A stretch of 64,000 bases of DNA from Akebia trifoliata (lineage: Eukaryota; Streptophyta; Magnoliopsida; Ranunculales; Lardizabalaceae), in contig CM030706.1 of NCBI GenBank assembly GCA_017979445.1, positions 18,524,967 through 18,588,966 of the forward strand, in the 5' to 3' direction. Within the stretch, counting starts at the first letter, position 1. The number at the start of each line of letters is the position of its first letter. Shown piece after piece: positions 55,996-64,000 of this stretch. The position numbers and the translations under genes are program-made. The notes under the pieces are model-generated. The model did not search any database, had not been told where the DNA came from, and saw only the letters and a list, made by a program, of their open reading frames with translations.

Positions 55996-57102
55996 AGAGT
56001 AATCTTAGGAGGGGCTTGCCTGCGGTCCCTTCTTCGATGCCTTCGCGTCTTGTCTAGTGAGTCGTGATGATGAGTCAGGCTGAAAAATTGATGATGAGTC
56101 GGGCTGCCCAAATCCGTGCTTTGTAGGAACGCCTTGACTCTTTTTACAAAATGTTGAAAGATTAATGCAAAGAAAATAGGTTTTGTACTTACTTGGCCTC
56201 AGGTGTATCTAATGCTTTGAAAACTTGAAGTTTGAATAAGTCCTATAGAATCTTCATCATCGGCCAAAATAGTAGTTTTTCTTTTTTGAAATTTTATAAA
56301 ATATCTTTATCATATTAGTACGATAAATTCAAAGTTTGTAAAACCTTTGGTTGCGACGATCTTGGTATTTTTGCCAATCACAGAGGATATAAACGTCAAT
56401 TACTCTTTTGATTCCTTTAGAGTCATTCCCAGTGCTATGGTATTGGAAAACTATTTTGGCTTGGTGACTTAAATTGAGCTGCAAGATCGACGACTCTACT
56501 CTTGTAGGGGTACTCTTTTTTTTTCGAATATCCGATCTGGATTCCCCTCTCGAGTCTTCCAACGACTGACAAGACTTTGAGGTCCGGACCAAGTTGCAAG
56601 ATCATTGGTGTTGCCACTGTCTTTATGTTGCCCTAGAACATTTCCTGATCAAAAAGGACTTTAAGTAGGACGAAACGTTGGCTTAGGCTTATGGTAGTGG
56701 AAGGTTACAAAAAGGTTAAGGTCTGGATCTAAAATGGAATAAACATGGGATTCGTCTATTTTTGTTTCGGAAAAGTGATCTATGTCTCCTCCCAGCGTCT
56801 CTCGAACTTGTTTAGGCTGGAGATTTGGGTTGAGCGAAGATCAAGTGTTCGAGTTTTTGACTTTCTTGATTTTTTTTTTGTATTTTTAGCCGTTCACAGT
56901 TTATCCTCATGCGGGCCAGGAGTACTTTTGATACTTTTGATTTTTCTATTTCTTTCTGATCATTTTTTCTTTTTTTTTGTAGTTGTTGACTTGCCCCAGT
57001 CTTAGGTTAAGAAATGAACGTGATGGCTCAAAAGGGTTGACTAGGGTGTGATGGTTTGTTTGGGATAACAAAAATGGCCTTTCGTCATCTCAGGCTCAGG
57101 TC
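55996..57102 (-). mobile_element. 3' UTR of G between integrase and captured gene
   Basis: No family recognised. Near 56000-56100 a short open part reads SKKGPQASPS after a duplicated gatgatgagtc(g/a)ggctg pair (56062-56074 and 56090-56102). An 87-codon frame (56592-56329, minus) has no likeness to known domains. T-rich stretches (56866-56985) lie next to the integrase end. Part of this segment may also be captured host sequence. Confidence 0.45.
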
Positions 57103-57720
57103 TTAGGCGTAATATTTCTTAACAGTGTCAGCATTGATCGGTTGCGGGAAGACTTGTCCGTCCATTTCTGTGAGAATCAGAGCTCCTCCTGTCATTACCT
57201 TCTGTACGATGAATGGTCCCTCATAGTTTGGTCTGAACTTTCCTCTGGCGTCTTCTTGAATTGGTAGAATCTTCTTTAAGACCAGGTCTCCTGGCGAGAA
57301 ATGCCTAGGCTTAACTTTCTTGTTATAGGCACGAGCTATTCGTCGTTGATAGATCTGTCCATGACAAATGGCTGCAAGGCGTTTCTCTTCAATCAGATTC
57401 AGCTGATCAAACCGAGCTTGAATCCATTCAGTCTCATCTAGCTCTGCTTCTTTTAAGATTCGGAGGGAGGGAATCTCAACCTCTACGGGTAAGACTGCTT
57501 CCATTCCGTAGACCAATGAATACGGAGTTGCCCCAGTCGAAGTTCTGAACGAAGTACGGTAGGCGTGTAGTGCAAAGGGCAACATGTCGTGCCAATCTTT
57601 GTATGTAACTGCCATCTTCTCGATTATTTTCTTGATGTTCTTGTTGGCTGCCTCGACTGCTCCATTCATCTTAGGTTGTAGGGTACAGAGTTGTGATGAG
57701 TGATCTGGAAGTCTTCGCAC
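57103..57720 (-). pseudogene. Integrase C-terminal block of element G
   Basis: A 205-codon frame. After the frameshift near 57690 it continues the core with MNGAVEAANKNIKKI (Glu is the third catalytic acidic residue), LPFALHAYRTSFRTSTGATPYSLVYGMEAVLP, then the C-terminal part with LNLIEEKRLAAICHGQIYQRR and the GDLVLKKI...GKFRPNYEGPF module, ending VKKYYA and a stop. The frame differs from the core block (58832-57666), so one indel separates them. Confidence 0.9.
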
Positions 57721-58430
57721 ATTTTGATCATATCTTTGTTCTTGAAGTTCTTAGCATTGTCAGTTACCAATCCGCTTGGAAGTCCATACCGACAAATGAT
57801 GTTGTTCTTGACAAACTTCATGACGTTGCTCTTGGTAACATTGGCGTATGATGCAGCTTCTACCCATTTTGTGAAGTAATCGATAGCAACAAGGATGAAA
57901 CGATGCCCATTTGCAGCTTTTGGCGAGATCTGCCCAATGACGTCCATGCCCCAGAGTGAGAAGGGCCAAGGAGTAGTCATATTATGTAGTTCTGAAGGTG
58001 GGGCATTGATCTTGTTGGCATATATTTGGCATAGATGGCATTTGCGGACATGCTGATAGCAGTCACTTTCCATTGTCGACCAATAGTATCCCATCCTCAT
58101 GATCTTCTTAGCAAGCATATGACCATTCATGTGAGGTCCGCAGACTCCCCCATGTACAGTCTCAATTAGTCGTTTCGCTTCTGTTTCTGCCACACACCTA
58201 AGTAAGATCTCATGGTGCGACTTCTTGTACAGAATACCGTTGCTCAAGAAAAATTGTCCTGCTAGCCTCTGAATGGTCCTTCTATCATTTGGCGTTGCGT
58301 CTGAGGGGAGTGTTCGATCTTCAAGATATGCCTTGATGTCAGAATACCATGGCTTTTCTTCAGATTCTTCTACTTCAACGGGTAAGCAATAGGCTGGCTC
58401 ATCTTGAATTCCAATCTCAATAGGGTCGAT
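57666..58430 (-). pseudogene. Integrase N-terminal and core region of element G
   Basis: Second half of the 388-codon frame 58832-57666. Zinc finger H227, H234, C265, C268 (VHGGVCGPHMNGHM ... KCHLCQIYAN) is complete. The core has Asp297 in LWGMDVIG and Asp358 in LVTDNAKNF; the catalytic Glu is in the next frame. It would insert the cDNA into the genome. Intact finger and core except for the frameshift after HNSVPYNLR. Confidence 0.9.
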
Positions 58431-58439
58431 GATTAAGTC

Positions 58440-58832
58440 TTCCGAGATGTTGATCATAGAGGCCAGTGTAGCTAGTGCATCTGCAAACTGATTCTTAGCT
58501 CTCGGCATGTACGTGAATGAAATCCTATCGAAGCGTGAGCTTAGTTCTTCCAGATACTCGTGGTAAGGGACCAGTCTTTGCTCTCGGGTCTTCCATTCTC
58601 CAGTCGTCTGATAGACTACTAAGCTTGAATCTCCGAAAACATCGATTTCATCTACCTCGAGATCCAGTGCTGCCTTCAACCCTGCTATGCATGCTTCGTA
58701 TTCAGCCTCATTGTTGGAACATTGAAATTTTAGTCTGATTGCGATTGGCACGTGGGATCCATCTGGCTTGATCAGAACTGCCCCTATTCCATTTCCTTTC
58801 TGATTGGCTGCTCCGTCGAAAACATTTTCCAT
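58440..58832 (-). CDS. Archaeal-type RNase H domain of element G
   Basis: First third of the frame that continues into integrase. It reads VFDGAANQKGNGIGAVLI (Asp6), CSNNEAEYEACIAGLKAAL (Glu44), IDVFGDSSLVVYQ (Asp68) and RAKNQFADALATLASM (Asp118): a complete DEDD set. This second RNase H, separate from the one fused to RT, is an established hallmark of Tat-lineage elements. It overlaps the end of the RT-RNase H frame by 49 nt in another frame, so a frameshift lies near 58784-58832. In element A the entire domain is deleted. Confidence 0.85.
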
Positions 58833-60295
58833 CCTGGTTCCTCATTATCGTCTTCAACCTCAGTGATCAGTATGGCTTCATCAGGAAAGTTCATTTTTAA
58901 TGGCTCGTAGTCAGGCAACGGGTGCTCGGCTAGGTGGTCGGCGATTGCTTGCCCTTTGATGGCTTTTTGAGTGACATAGGTGATGTCAAACTCAGATAAC
59001 AATAGTTGCCATTTTGCAGTGCAACCTATTAATGCTGGTCTCTCGAATAGGTATTTCAGGGGGTCCATCCTTACGATTAGCATAGTCGAGTAACTCAGCA
59101 AATAGTGACGTAGTCGTTGAGATGCCCAGACTAATGCGCAGCAAGTCTTCTCAAGCGTTGAATATTTTGCTTCATATTCAGTAAATTTCTTGCTGAGATA
59201 GTAGATGGCCTGTTCTTTCCGTCCTGATTCATCGTGTTGCCCTAGCACACACCCCATTGACGTTTCTTGTACCGAGATGTACATCAGCAAAGGTCGCCCT
59301 AGAGTAGGAGGGACTAGGACTGGTGGATTGAGCAGATATTGCTTAATCTTGTCGAACGCTTCCTGACAGTCCTTGTTCCACTTCTTTGGCGTGTCTTTCC
59401 TGAGTAGTTTGAAGACTGGCTCACAGATAGGCGTGAGCTGAGCAATGAAACGGCTAATATACTGTATCATCCCCAAGAATGCCCGAACATCTCTCTCTGA
59501 AACGGGTGCTTTCATCTCGAGGATATACTTGGTTTTTTTCGGATCTATCTCGATGCCTCTTCTGCTGACGATGAAACCTAGTAGTTTGCCCGATGTTGCC
59601 CCGAATACACATTTTGCAGGATTTAGCCTTAAACTGTATTTCCTCAGCCTGTCGAACAACTTCTTTAGATTTACCAGATGATCTTCTTCAATGCTGGATT
59701 TAGCAATCATGTCGTCTACGTAGACTTCCATTTCCTTGTGGATCATATCGTGGAATAGTGCGGTCATTGCCCGTTGGTAAGTCGCCCCTGCGTTCTTCAG
59801 CCCGAATGGCATGACTTTGTAGTGAAAAGTACCCCATGGCGTGATAAATGCAGTCTTTTCCTGGTCTTCTTCCGCCATTTTTATTTGGTTATAGCCTGAA
59901 AAGCCGTCCATGAACGAGAACATGCCATGCCCTGCTGTACTATCGACTAGAGTGTCGATGTGTGGAAGTGGGAAATCATCCTTAGGACTGGCCTTGTTTA
60001 GGTCCCGATAGTCAACACACATGCGTACCTTCCCATCTTTCTTGGGTACTGGGACGACATTAGCCAACCACTCAGGGTACGTAGAGACTGCAAGAAATCC
60101 GGCTTCGAACTGTTTCATGACTTCGTCCTTGACCTTGAGGGTCCATTCTGGCTTTAATCTTCTCAATTTCTGCTTGATCGGCTTGCTTCCGGAGGCAATT
60201 GGTAGCTTGTGCACGACAAGATCTGTGTCCAATCCCGGCATATCCCTGTACGACCATGCGAAGACATCTTGATAATCTTGTAAGAGTTTGATCAT
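58784..60295 (-). CDS. Reverse transcriptase and first RNase H of element G
   Basis: 503 open codons. RT: DVFAWSYRDMPGLDTDLV at the start, PIKQKLRRLKPEW, RMCVDYRDLNKASPKDDFPL, MFSFMDGFSGYNQIKM (first catalytic Asp130), VMPFGLKNAGATYQRAM, VYVDDMIAKS (YVDD, residues 192-195), LLGFIVSRRGIEIDP. First RNase H from about residue 340: the strand that in other gypsy elements holds the first catalytic Asp (TDAS in F) reads LMYISVQETSMGCVLGQ, without Asp, followed by AIYYLSKKFTEYEAKYSTLEK. The first RNase H thus seems catalytically degenerate while RT looks intact. It starts four bases before the end of the upstream frame. Confidence 0.9.
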   Translation of the reverse strand: MIKLLQDYQDVFAWSYRDMPGLDTDLVVHKLPIASGSKPIKQKLRRLKPEWTLKVKDEVMKQFEAGFLAVSTYPEWLANVVPVPKKDGKVRMCVDYRDLNKASPKDDFPLPHIDTLVDSTAGHGMFSFMDGFSGYNQIKMAEEDQEKTAFITPWGTFHYKVMPFGLKNAGATYQRAMTALFHDMIHKEMEVYVDDMIAKSSIEEDHLVNLKKLFDRLRKYSLRLNPAKCVFGATSGKLLGFIVSRRGIEIDPKKTKYILEMKAPVSERDVRAFLGMIQYISRFIAQLTPICEPVFKLLRKDTPKKWNKDCQEAFDKIKQYLLNPPVLVPPTLGRPLLMYISVQETSMGCVLGQHDESGRKEQAIYYLSKKFTEYEAKYSTLEKTCCALVWASQRLRHYLLSYSTMLIVRMDPLKYLFERPALIGCTAKWQLLLSEFDITYVTQKAIKGQAIADHLAEHPLPDYEPLKMNFPDEAILITEVEDDNEEPGWKMFSTEQPIRKEME

Positions 60296-60829
60296 TTCTT
60301 CCTTTGTTGTGACGTTAATAAGGCTCCGATCTTGACAATTCGTGGGTCCTCTTCGGTACCAAGATTGATTGAATCTGTATCCTCAATGTTTGGCTGAACA
60401 CCTTTCTCGTGACGTTCTACCAAGTCTTTGATTTCTTTAGGCGGGTACTCCATTTCGTCCTCAGACTCTTCTTCGATCCCCATGAGGTCAAAGTCGAGTT
60501 CAAGATCGAAATCATACTCGTCCCTTTCAAATTCTGTTTTATCTGGGTACTCATTTGATTGAGACATATCCCTTGAAAACTCTTTTTGGAAAATATCTAT
60601 TTTTTTCAATTTGAAAGCTTTTTGATTTTTTGACTTTTGAGAAATTTTTGATTTTTTTACTTTTGAGGAATATTTGTTTTTTTGTTACTTTTCGAATACC
60701 TGAAATAAGAAGAACAATCATGCGAATTCATTAATAAAGATAGGGAGCCCTCAAAACAGTCTTTACCCGAGGACGAGGGCTAGTTATGATCCTCGGACAA
60801 ACTAGATTCGTTTAACGGCGTTTTTTTTT
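60292..60829 (-). pseudogene. Acidic linker between protease region and RT, element G
   Basis: The frame 60609-60292 is strongly acidic (DEYDFDLELDFDLMGIEEES ...) and ends LGTEEDPRIVKIGALLTSQQ, a segment that normally runs on into RT; a small indel in an A-rich stretch puts RT in another frame. Upstream (60610-60829) the minus strand is A-rich. An acceptor-like ttgttcttcttatttcag ends at about 60700, where the intron known from Ogre elements would be expected, but a stop follows 12 nt later in the frame of the acidic block, so the intron is unproven. Confidence 0.55.
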
Positions 60830-61518
60830 TTAGGCCTCAACAGCCTCAAGGGTCAATGGGAATTCCTCCCAATTGTTCAGAACTTCCCCTTCTCTGAGGG
60901 GCCGGATGAGATGTGAAAGTGATTCGTTGGATGATTTGGTTGGTGGTTTGGAGATAACCATGATCTCCGATTGATTTTTTTCAGATTGGGGCATGGTCCC
61001 TCCCAAGCTTGGTGGGATGACGACTGATGCCCAGTCGATGCCAGTGGGGAATGGTGATTTTTTCTCGTAGCTTGTGGTGATTTTCACTTGGGTGGATTCT
61101 AGAGTGGTCTCTGGTGGACTTTCATCGGAATCCCCATTGAATAGAACATCAATGCCTTCTATGAAGGATGATTGGGACTCAACGACTGGGTGCACTGGTT
61201 TAGGATTTACCATTTTTGGCTTCTTTGTTGATGGCAGTTCTGATAGGTCGTTCAGGTCTGATATGGATTTTGGGAAGCTAACATTGATGTGAGGGACTCG
61301 GCCCAGATTCCAGATGTTCGGATCACGGTTTTGCTTTCTTGCTAGCCGGAGCTCCTTTTTCTTGTCATTCATTTCTGCAATATCCCTCTTTGTGGGCCTA
61401 AACCCCAGACCAAAATAAGAGTATGCTTTTTGACTTCGACGGCTTATTTCTCCCTTCCTCCTGGTCCCAACCCTTGCTTGGGTCGATAACCTGCCCTTTT
61501 CATAACCCGACCAACCAT
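60830..61518 (-). pseudogene. Post-protease region of G with G-patch-like motif
   Basis: First a frame 61518-61444 with MVGRVMKRAGYRPKQGLGPG, matching the G-patch pattern (hydrophobic helix, GY, two residues, xGLG, then G). After a frameshift follows YFGLGFRPTKRDIAEM (near 61420-61370), then the 180-codon frame 61372-60830: a basic start, a Pro/Ser-rich middle and LREGEVLNNWEEFPLTL at the end. Element A has the same order GxGLG ... FGLGYEPTKED. The G-patch assignment rests on the glycine pattern only. Confidence 0.6.
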
Positions 61519-61543
61519 CAGATTGGTCTGGATAGTTTTGCTT

Positions 61544-62221
61544 TTACCTTCTCCTGCCCTTTTCAATATGATTGACAGCGGCGAATTGATAAGAGTGATA
61601 TAGTGCTTTGTCCTTCGTCATCTCAATGTCGATAAATGGCACATCCGGAGCTCTTCCAGCCGGGATAAGATTTTCTGCCAGCACTGATATCATTCTCTGC
61701 CCCATGATGAACTTGACTCTTTGGTGTAGAGAGGACGGTACTGCCCCGGCAATATGGATCCATGGCCTACCCAGCAATAAGTTGAAGGTTGTTGGTATTT
61801 CCATGACTTCAAACGTTACTTCGAATATACATGGGCCTATTGTGACAGGTAGATCCACTTCTCCTAGAGAATCCCTTCTCGATCTGTCAAAGCCTCGGAC
61901 AACTTTGTTGTTTGGCTTGACATGTGACCAATCAGCGTTGAGTTTCCGGAAGGTCTCAAGCGGACAAACATTAAGCGCTGACCCGTTATCAATCAGTACC
62001 CTAGCAACCATCATGCCCTTGCATATGACCATTTTTTTTAGTGGCTCGACGTGCCCCGTTCCTCCAGGCATAAATTCATCTTCAGTGAAGATAATGGGAT
62101 TGGGGGCCATTATCTGGCTAATCGTTTGTTCTAGTTCCGCGGGTGAGGTAGTTGCAGGTACATGCGATTTTTCCAAAACTCTCAGTAATGCCTCTTGGTA
62201 TTCTTCTGACTTTTGCATCAA
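61544..62221 (-). CDS. Aspartic protease region of element G
   Basis: 225 open codons. Preceded by HVPATTSPAELEQTISQIM, then GHVEPLKKMVICKGMMVARVLIDNGSALNVCP with the catalytic D-N-G-S, then RSRRDSLGEVDLPVTIGPC, FNLLLGRPWIHIAGAVPSSLH (the ILGRPW-type end), VKFIMGQRMISV. DNGSALN agrees with the Tat/Ogre protease of A. It would process Gag-Pol. Followed within 30 bp by the G-patch-like frame. Upstream gag lies in another frame. Confidence 0.85.
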   Translation of the reverse strand: MMQKSEEYQEALLRVLEKSHVPATTSPAELEQTISQIMAPNPIIFTEDEFMPGGTGHVEPLKKMVICKGMMVARVLIDNGSALNVCPLETFRKLNADWSHVKPNNKVVRGFDRSRRDSLGEVDLPVTIGPCIFEVTFEVMEIPTTFNLLLGRPWIHIAGAVPSSLHQRVKFIMGQRMISVLAENLIPAGRAPDVPFIDIEMTKDKALYHSYQFAAVNHIEKGRRR

Positions 62222-64000
62222 CCCAGGATACTGATTTGAGCCGGCTGTTTGTTCAATCTGTCCACTATATTATGCTCACTCTTGAGAATGAGTTTAATAA
62301 AGTCTGCAGCTTCCTTATCCGTCACTTTCGCCTTCTCTTCTTTCTGTTCACTCTCGCTCATTTGTCTTTCCTTTTACTTTTCTTTTCTTTATCCGTCATG
62401 CCTTGTTGTTTTTTCAGTCTCTTCCCTGATGCTTACCCCCTTTTTTATATTTTTTTGTATCGCCCTGCCCTTGTCATATGCCCAATGTCGGCCACCATTG
62501 CTTTCTTCATGGTTTCAACCCCGGAGTTCGTGGTGATGGTTGTCTCGTAACTCCAAGGGAACTGCTTGGATAGAGTTATAGGGGAATGGTTTGGGTGAGT
62601 ATAGTCATGGGAGGCAGCTCGGGTTTTACATTGAGAATGAGGGGTGGTGGTGATGATTTGGATGAAATGGTAGCAGGAGCAGTCGATGGAGTGTATGGGA
62701 TGATGAGTGGTGGACGTGAAGATGCGGTGTATGGTATGTGAAGAGGTGGTCGAGTCATATATTGAGAGAACCTTGTGAGGCATATGGTATAATAAGAGGC
62801 GGTCGAGTAGCAGTATTGGGAATTTGATGAGTGGGATGGATGGTGAGGTCAGACATCTGAGAGGTGGTAGTGAATTTGGGTGAAGCTTGTTGTATGACGA
62901 TTGATTGTGCTGATTGTTGGTGCTTCTGATCCCTGAGTTAAGTAGACCCTGATTTTGGACCGATAGGCGCTATTAAATCTGAGGGATTGAAGTCGAGTTC
63001 TCCACAGACAACATTTACCCTGTGCCCACTCCCCTCTCCATTGTGAGTAGGTAGGGGATTTTGGTTGATGTTCTGTTGTTGGGGTGGGTTGGCAGGCCCA
63101 TCTAGGATGAGAGCCTTTTTATCGATCAGGTTCTGTACTTGATGCTTGAGCTGCCAGCATTGATCTGTGGAGTGCCCTGGTGCACCCATGTGGAATTCAC
63201 AGAGCAGGTTAGGGTTGTACCCTGGCCCTTTTCACAGCCTCAGGATTTGGTGGACGTTTTACCAGATATTCTCCTCTGAGTAAGAGTGGCAGTAATTCTG
63301 ATAGTGTCATGGGCATCTGGTAAATACTCTGTTTACCCTGTTAGGTCGTGCCTGCTGGTTTTGCCCATACTGTGGTGCTGGTTGTGCTTGCAGAGGAACT
63401 GTCTGAAAGGGGTTCTGCGGTGCTGGAGCCCAAGCAGCTCGAGGTACTGGCGCCCAAGGGACTTGTGGTGCCTGCGGCCTCTGAACTGGTGCCTGAATGA
63501 AAAGAGGTTGGCTGGGTTGTACATTGTTGACTTGAGTTTTCCTCTTTCTTTTTGAAAAAGGCACGAACTTCTTTTGTGCCGATGTCCCTGCCGCTGCACT
63601 TAGGGCTGTGAAGTCAAATATTAAACCAGTCCGGATCCCGTCCTCGACCCGGTCTGCCACTTGAACTAAATTTGAGAAGTGCCTGTGGTGTGTCCAACTA
63701 GATGAGTATAGAAGGCATGCCCTAGTGTTGAGATGAACGTGGTGTTCATCTCTTGTTCAGTCATTGCAGGCCTCACTTGTGAAGCAGACTCCCGCCATCT
63801 CTGGGCGTACTCTTTTACTGTTTCCCTTTGCTTTCTAGTCATCTTGGCCATATCATTTCGATCCAGACCTACATCTGTGTTGAACCGATAATTATGCCAG
63901 AACATTTCAGCCAAGTCTTGCAACTTTTGATAAGCGTATGGTCCAATCCGGAAAACCATTTGAGTGCAGGCCCTGTCAAGCTTCTTTGAAACAACTGCAC
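62222..64000 (-). pseudogene. gag of element G (frameshifted, N-terminus outside window)
   Basis: Three blocks on the minus strand. 63959-63666 has the gag core (LAEMFWHNYRFNTDVGLDRNDM, ETVKEYAQRWRESASQV); upstream of it, in another frame, LFQRSLTGPALKWFSGLD near 63990-63940. 63660-63307 is Pro/Gln-rich. 63189-62938 carries MGAPGHSTDQCWQLKHQVQNLID, the Tat-type zinc-binding-like stretch (C/H pattern). 62783-62445 is His/Thr-rich and ends with the closing motif of Tat gag, IGHMTRAGRY. At least four frame changes separate the pieces. Confidence 0.8.

Larger units (their letters stand above)
51850..64000 (-). mobile_element. Element G: Tat/Ogre-type element with captured HD-ZIP IV copy (partial)
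   Basis: Minus-strand element inserted in the gag of F. From left to right: 3' LTR (51850-53897), polypurine tract, 3' UTR with a captured host gene, integrase, archaeal-type RNase H, RNase H, RT, linker, G-patch-like motif, protease, gag. The 5' part (gag start, ORF1 if present, leader, 5' LTR) lies right of the window. Its coding region is the best preserved in the window: RT-RNase H is open for 503 codons and RNase H-integrase for 388. A few frameshifts separate the blocks, so it is probably dead or close to it. Confidence 0.9.

Noticed and set aside
60610..60830. Ogre-type intron between protease and RT in element G
   Set aside because: An acceptor-like site exists near 60700 but a stop follows after 12 nt in the frame of the next block and no donor was located; not called as a feature.
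61608..62234. Plus-strand 208-codon frame
   Set aside because: Antisense shadow of the protease frame; no domain recognised.

Overview
This window looks like repeat-rich, probably heterochromatic, nuclear DNA of a flowering plant. I see no intact host gene. Almost everything is LTR retrotransposon. Most of it belongs to one related group of Ty3/gypsy elements of the Tat/Ogre type: LTRs of the form TGTAGACACCCC...GCTTTCA, a primer-binding site fitting tRNA-Arg (tggcgactcc-actgggga), an extra ORF upstream of gag, a second RNase H between RT-RH and integrase, and long repeat-rich 3' UTRs. A second group is a Tekay/Del-like chromovirus with LTRs of about 3.1 kb starting TGTAAAACC and a chromodomain at the end of pol. 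The host-gene scraps (HD-ZIP IV, CNL-type LRR, AlgH/DUF179) point to an angiosperm; the species cannot be named from the sequence.

Layout. Positions 1-247 are the 3' end of element C (+), whose 3' LTR (248-329 and 15002-16539) is split by element B. Element B (330-15001, minus strand) has two LTRs of about 1.74 kb and a 5-bp target duplication with one mismatch (GTATT/ATATT). It keeps only its leader, an integrase tail and the 3' UTR of the retroelement, and carries about 6.6 kb of foreign DNA: an NLR LRR fragment, an AlgH/DUF179 exon, an unidentified 204-bp exon and a CACTA-type terminus. Next comes a solo Tat/Ogre LTR (D, 16722-17624 and 20661-21303) into which a solo chromovirus LTR (E, 17625-20660) has inserted; both have imperfect target duplications. 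Positions 21304-23587 are unassigned. Element A (23588-40098, plus strand, 16.5 kb) is a complete but dead Tat/Ogre element with ORF1, gag, protease, G-patch-like motif, RT, a deletion of RNase H and archaeal-type RNase H, and integrase. Its 3' UTR holds three tandem-repeat blocks. A lies beside remnants of a minus-strand element H (gag and leader remnants, degenerate primer site, LTR 41997-43930) and a further partial LTR (43931-44340). The latter is cut by a minus-strand chromovirus F (3' LTR 44341-47499, pol and gag to 51849). F is in turn cut by the minus-strand Tat/Ogre element G (3' LTR 51850-53897, internal region to the right edge).

The most notable object is element G. Between its integrase and its 3' LTR, in the same orientation as pol, it carries an apparently intronless copy of the C-terminal two thirds of a plant HD-ZIP class IV transcription factor (START domain to the native stop codon, 54281-55995). 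Within this captured sequence a 60-bp piece coding for the conserved C-terminal motif has been amplified into at least four tandem copies. Element B carries other host fragments with intron-like sequence retained, so the two elements suggest two capture routes, RNA-level and DNA-level. Other points are the G-patch-like motif between protease and RT in both A and G, the complete archaeal-type RNase H beside a degenerate first RNase H, and a dimeric higher-order repeat in the 3' UTR of B.

All reading was done by eye. Boundaries based on TG/CA ends and target duplications are good to a few bases; domain limits inside degenerate regions are approximate.
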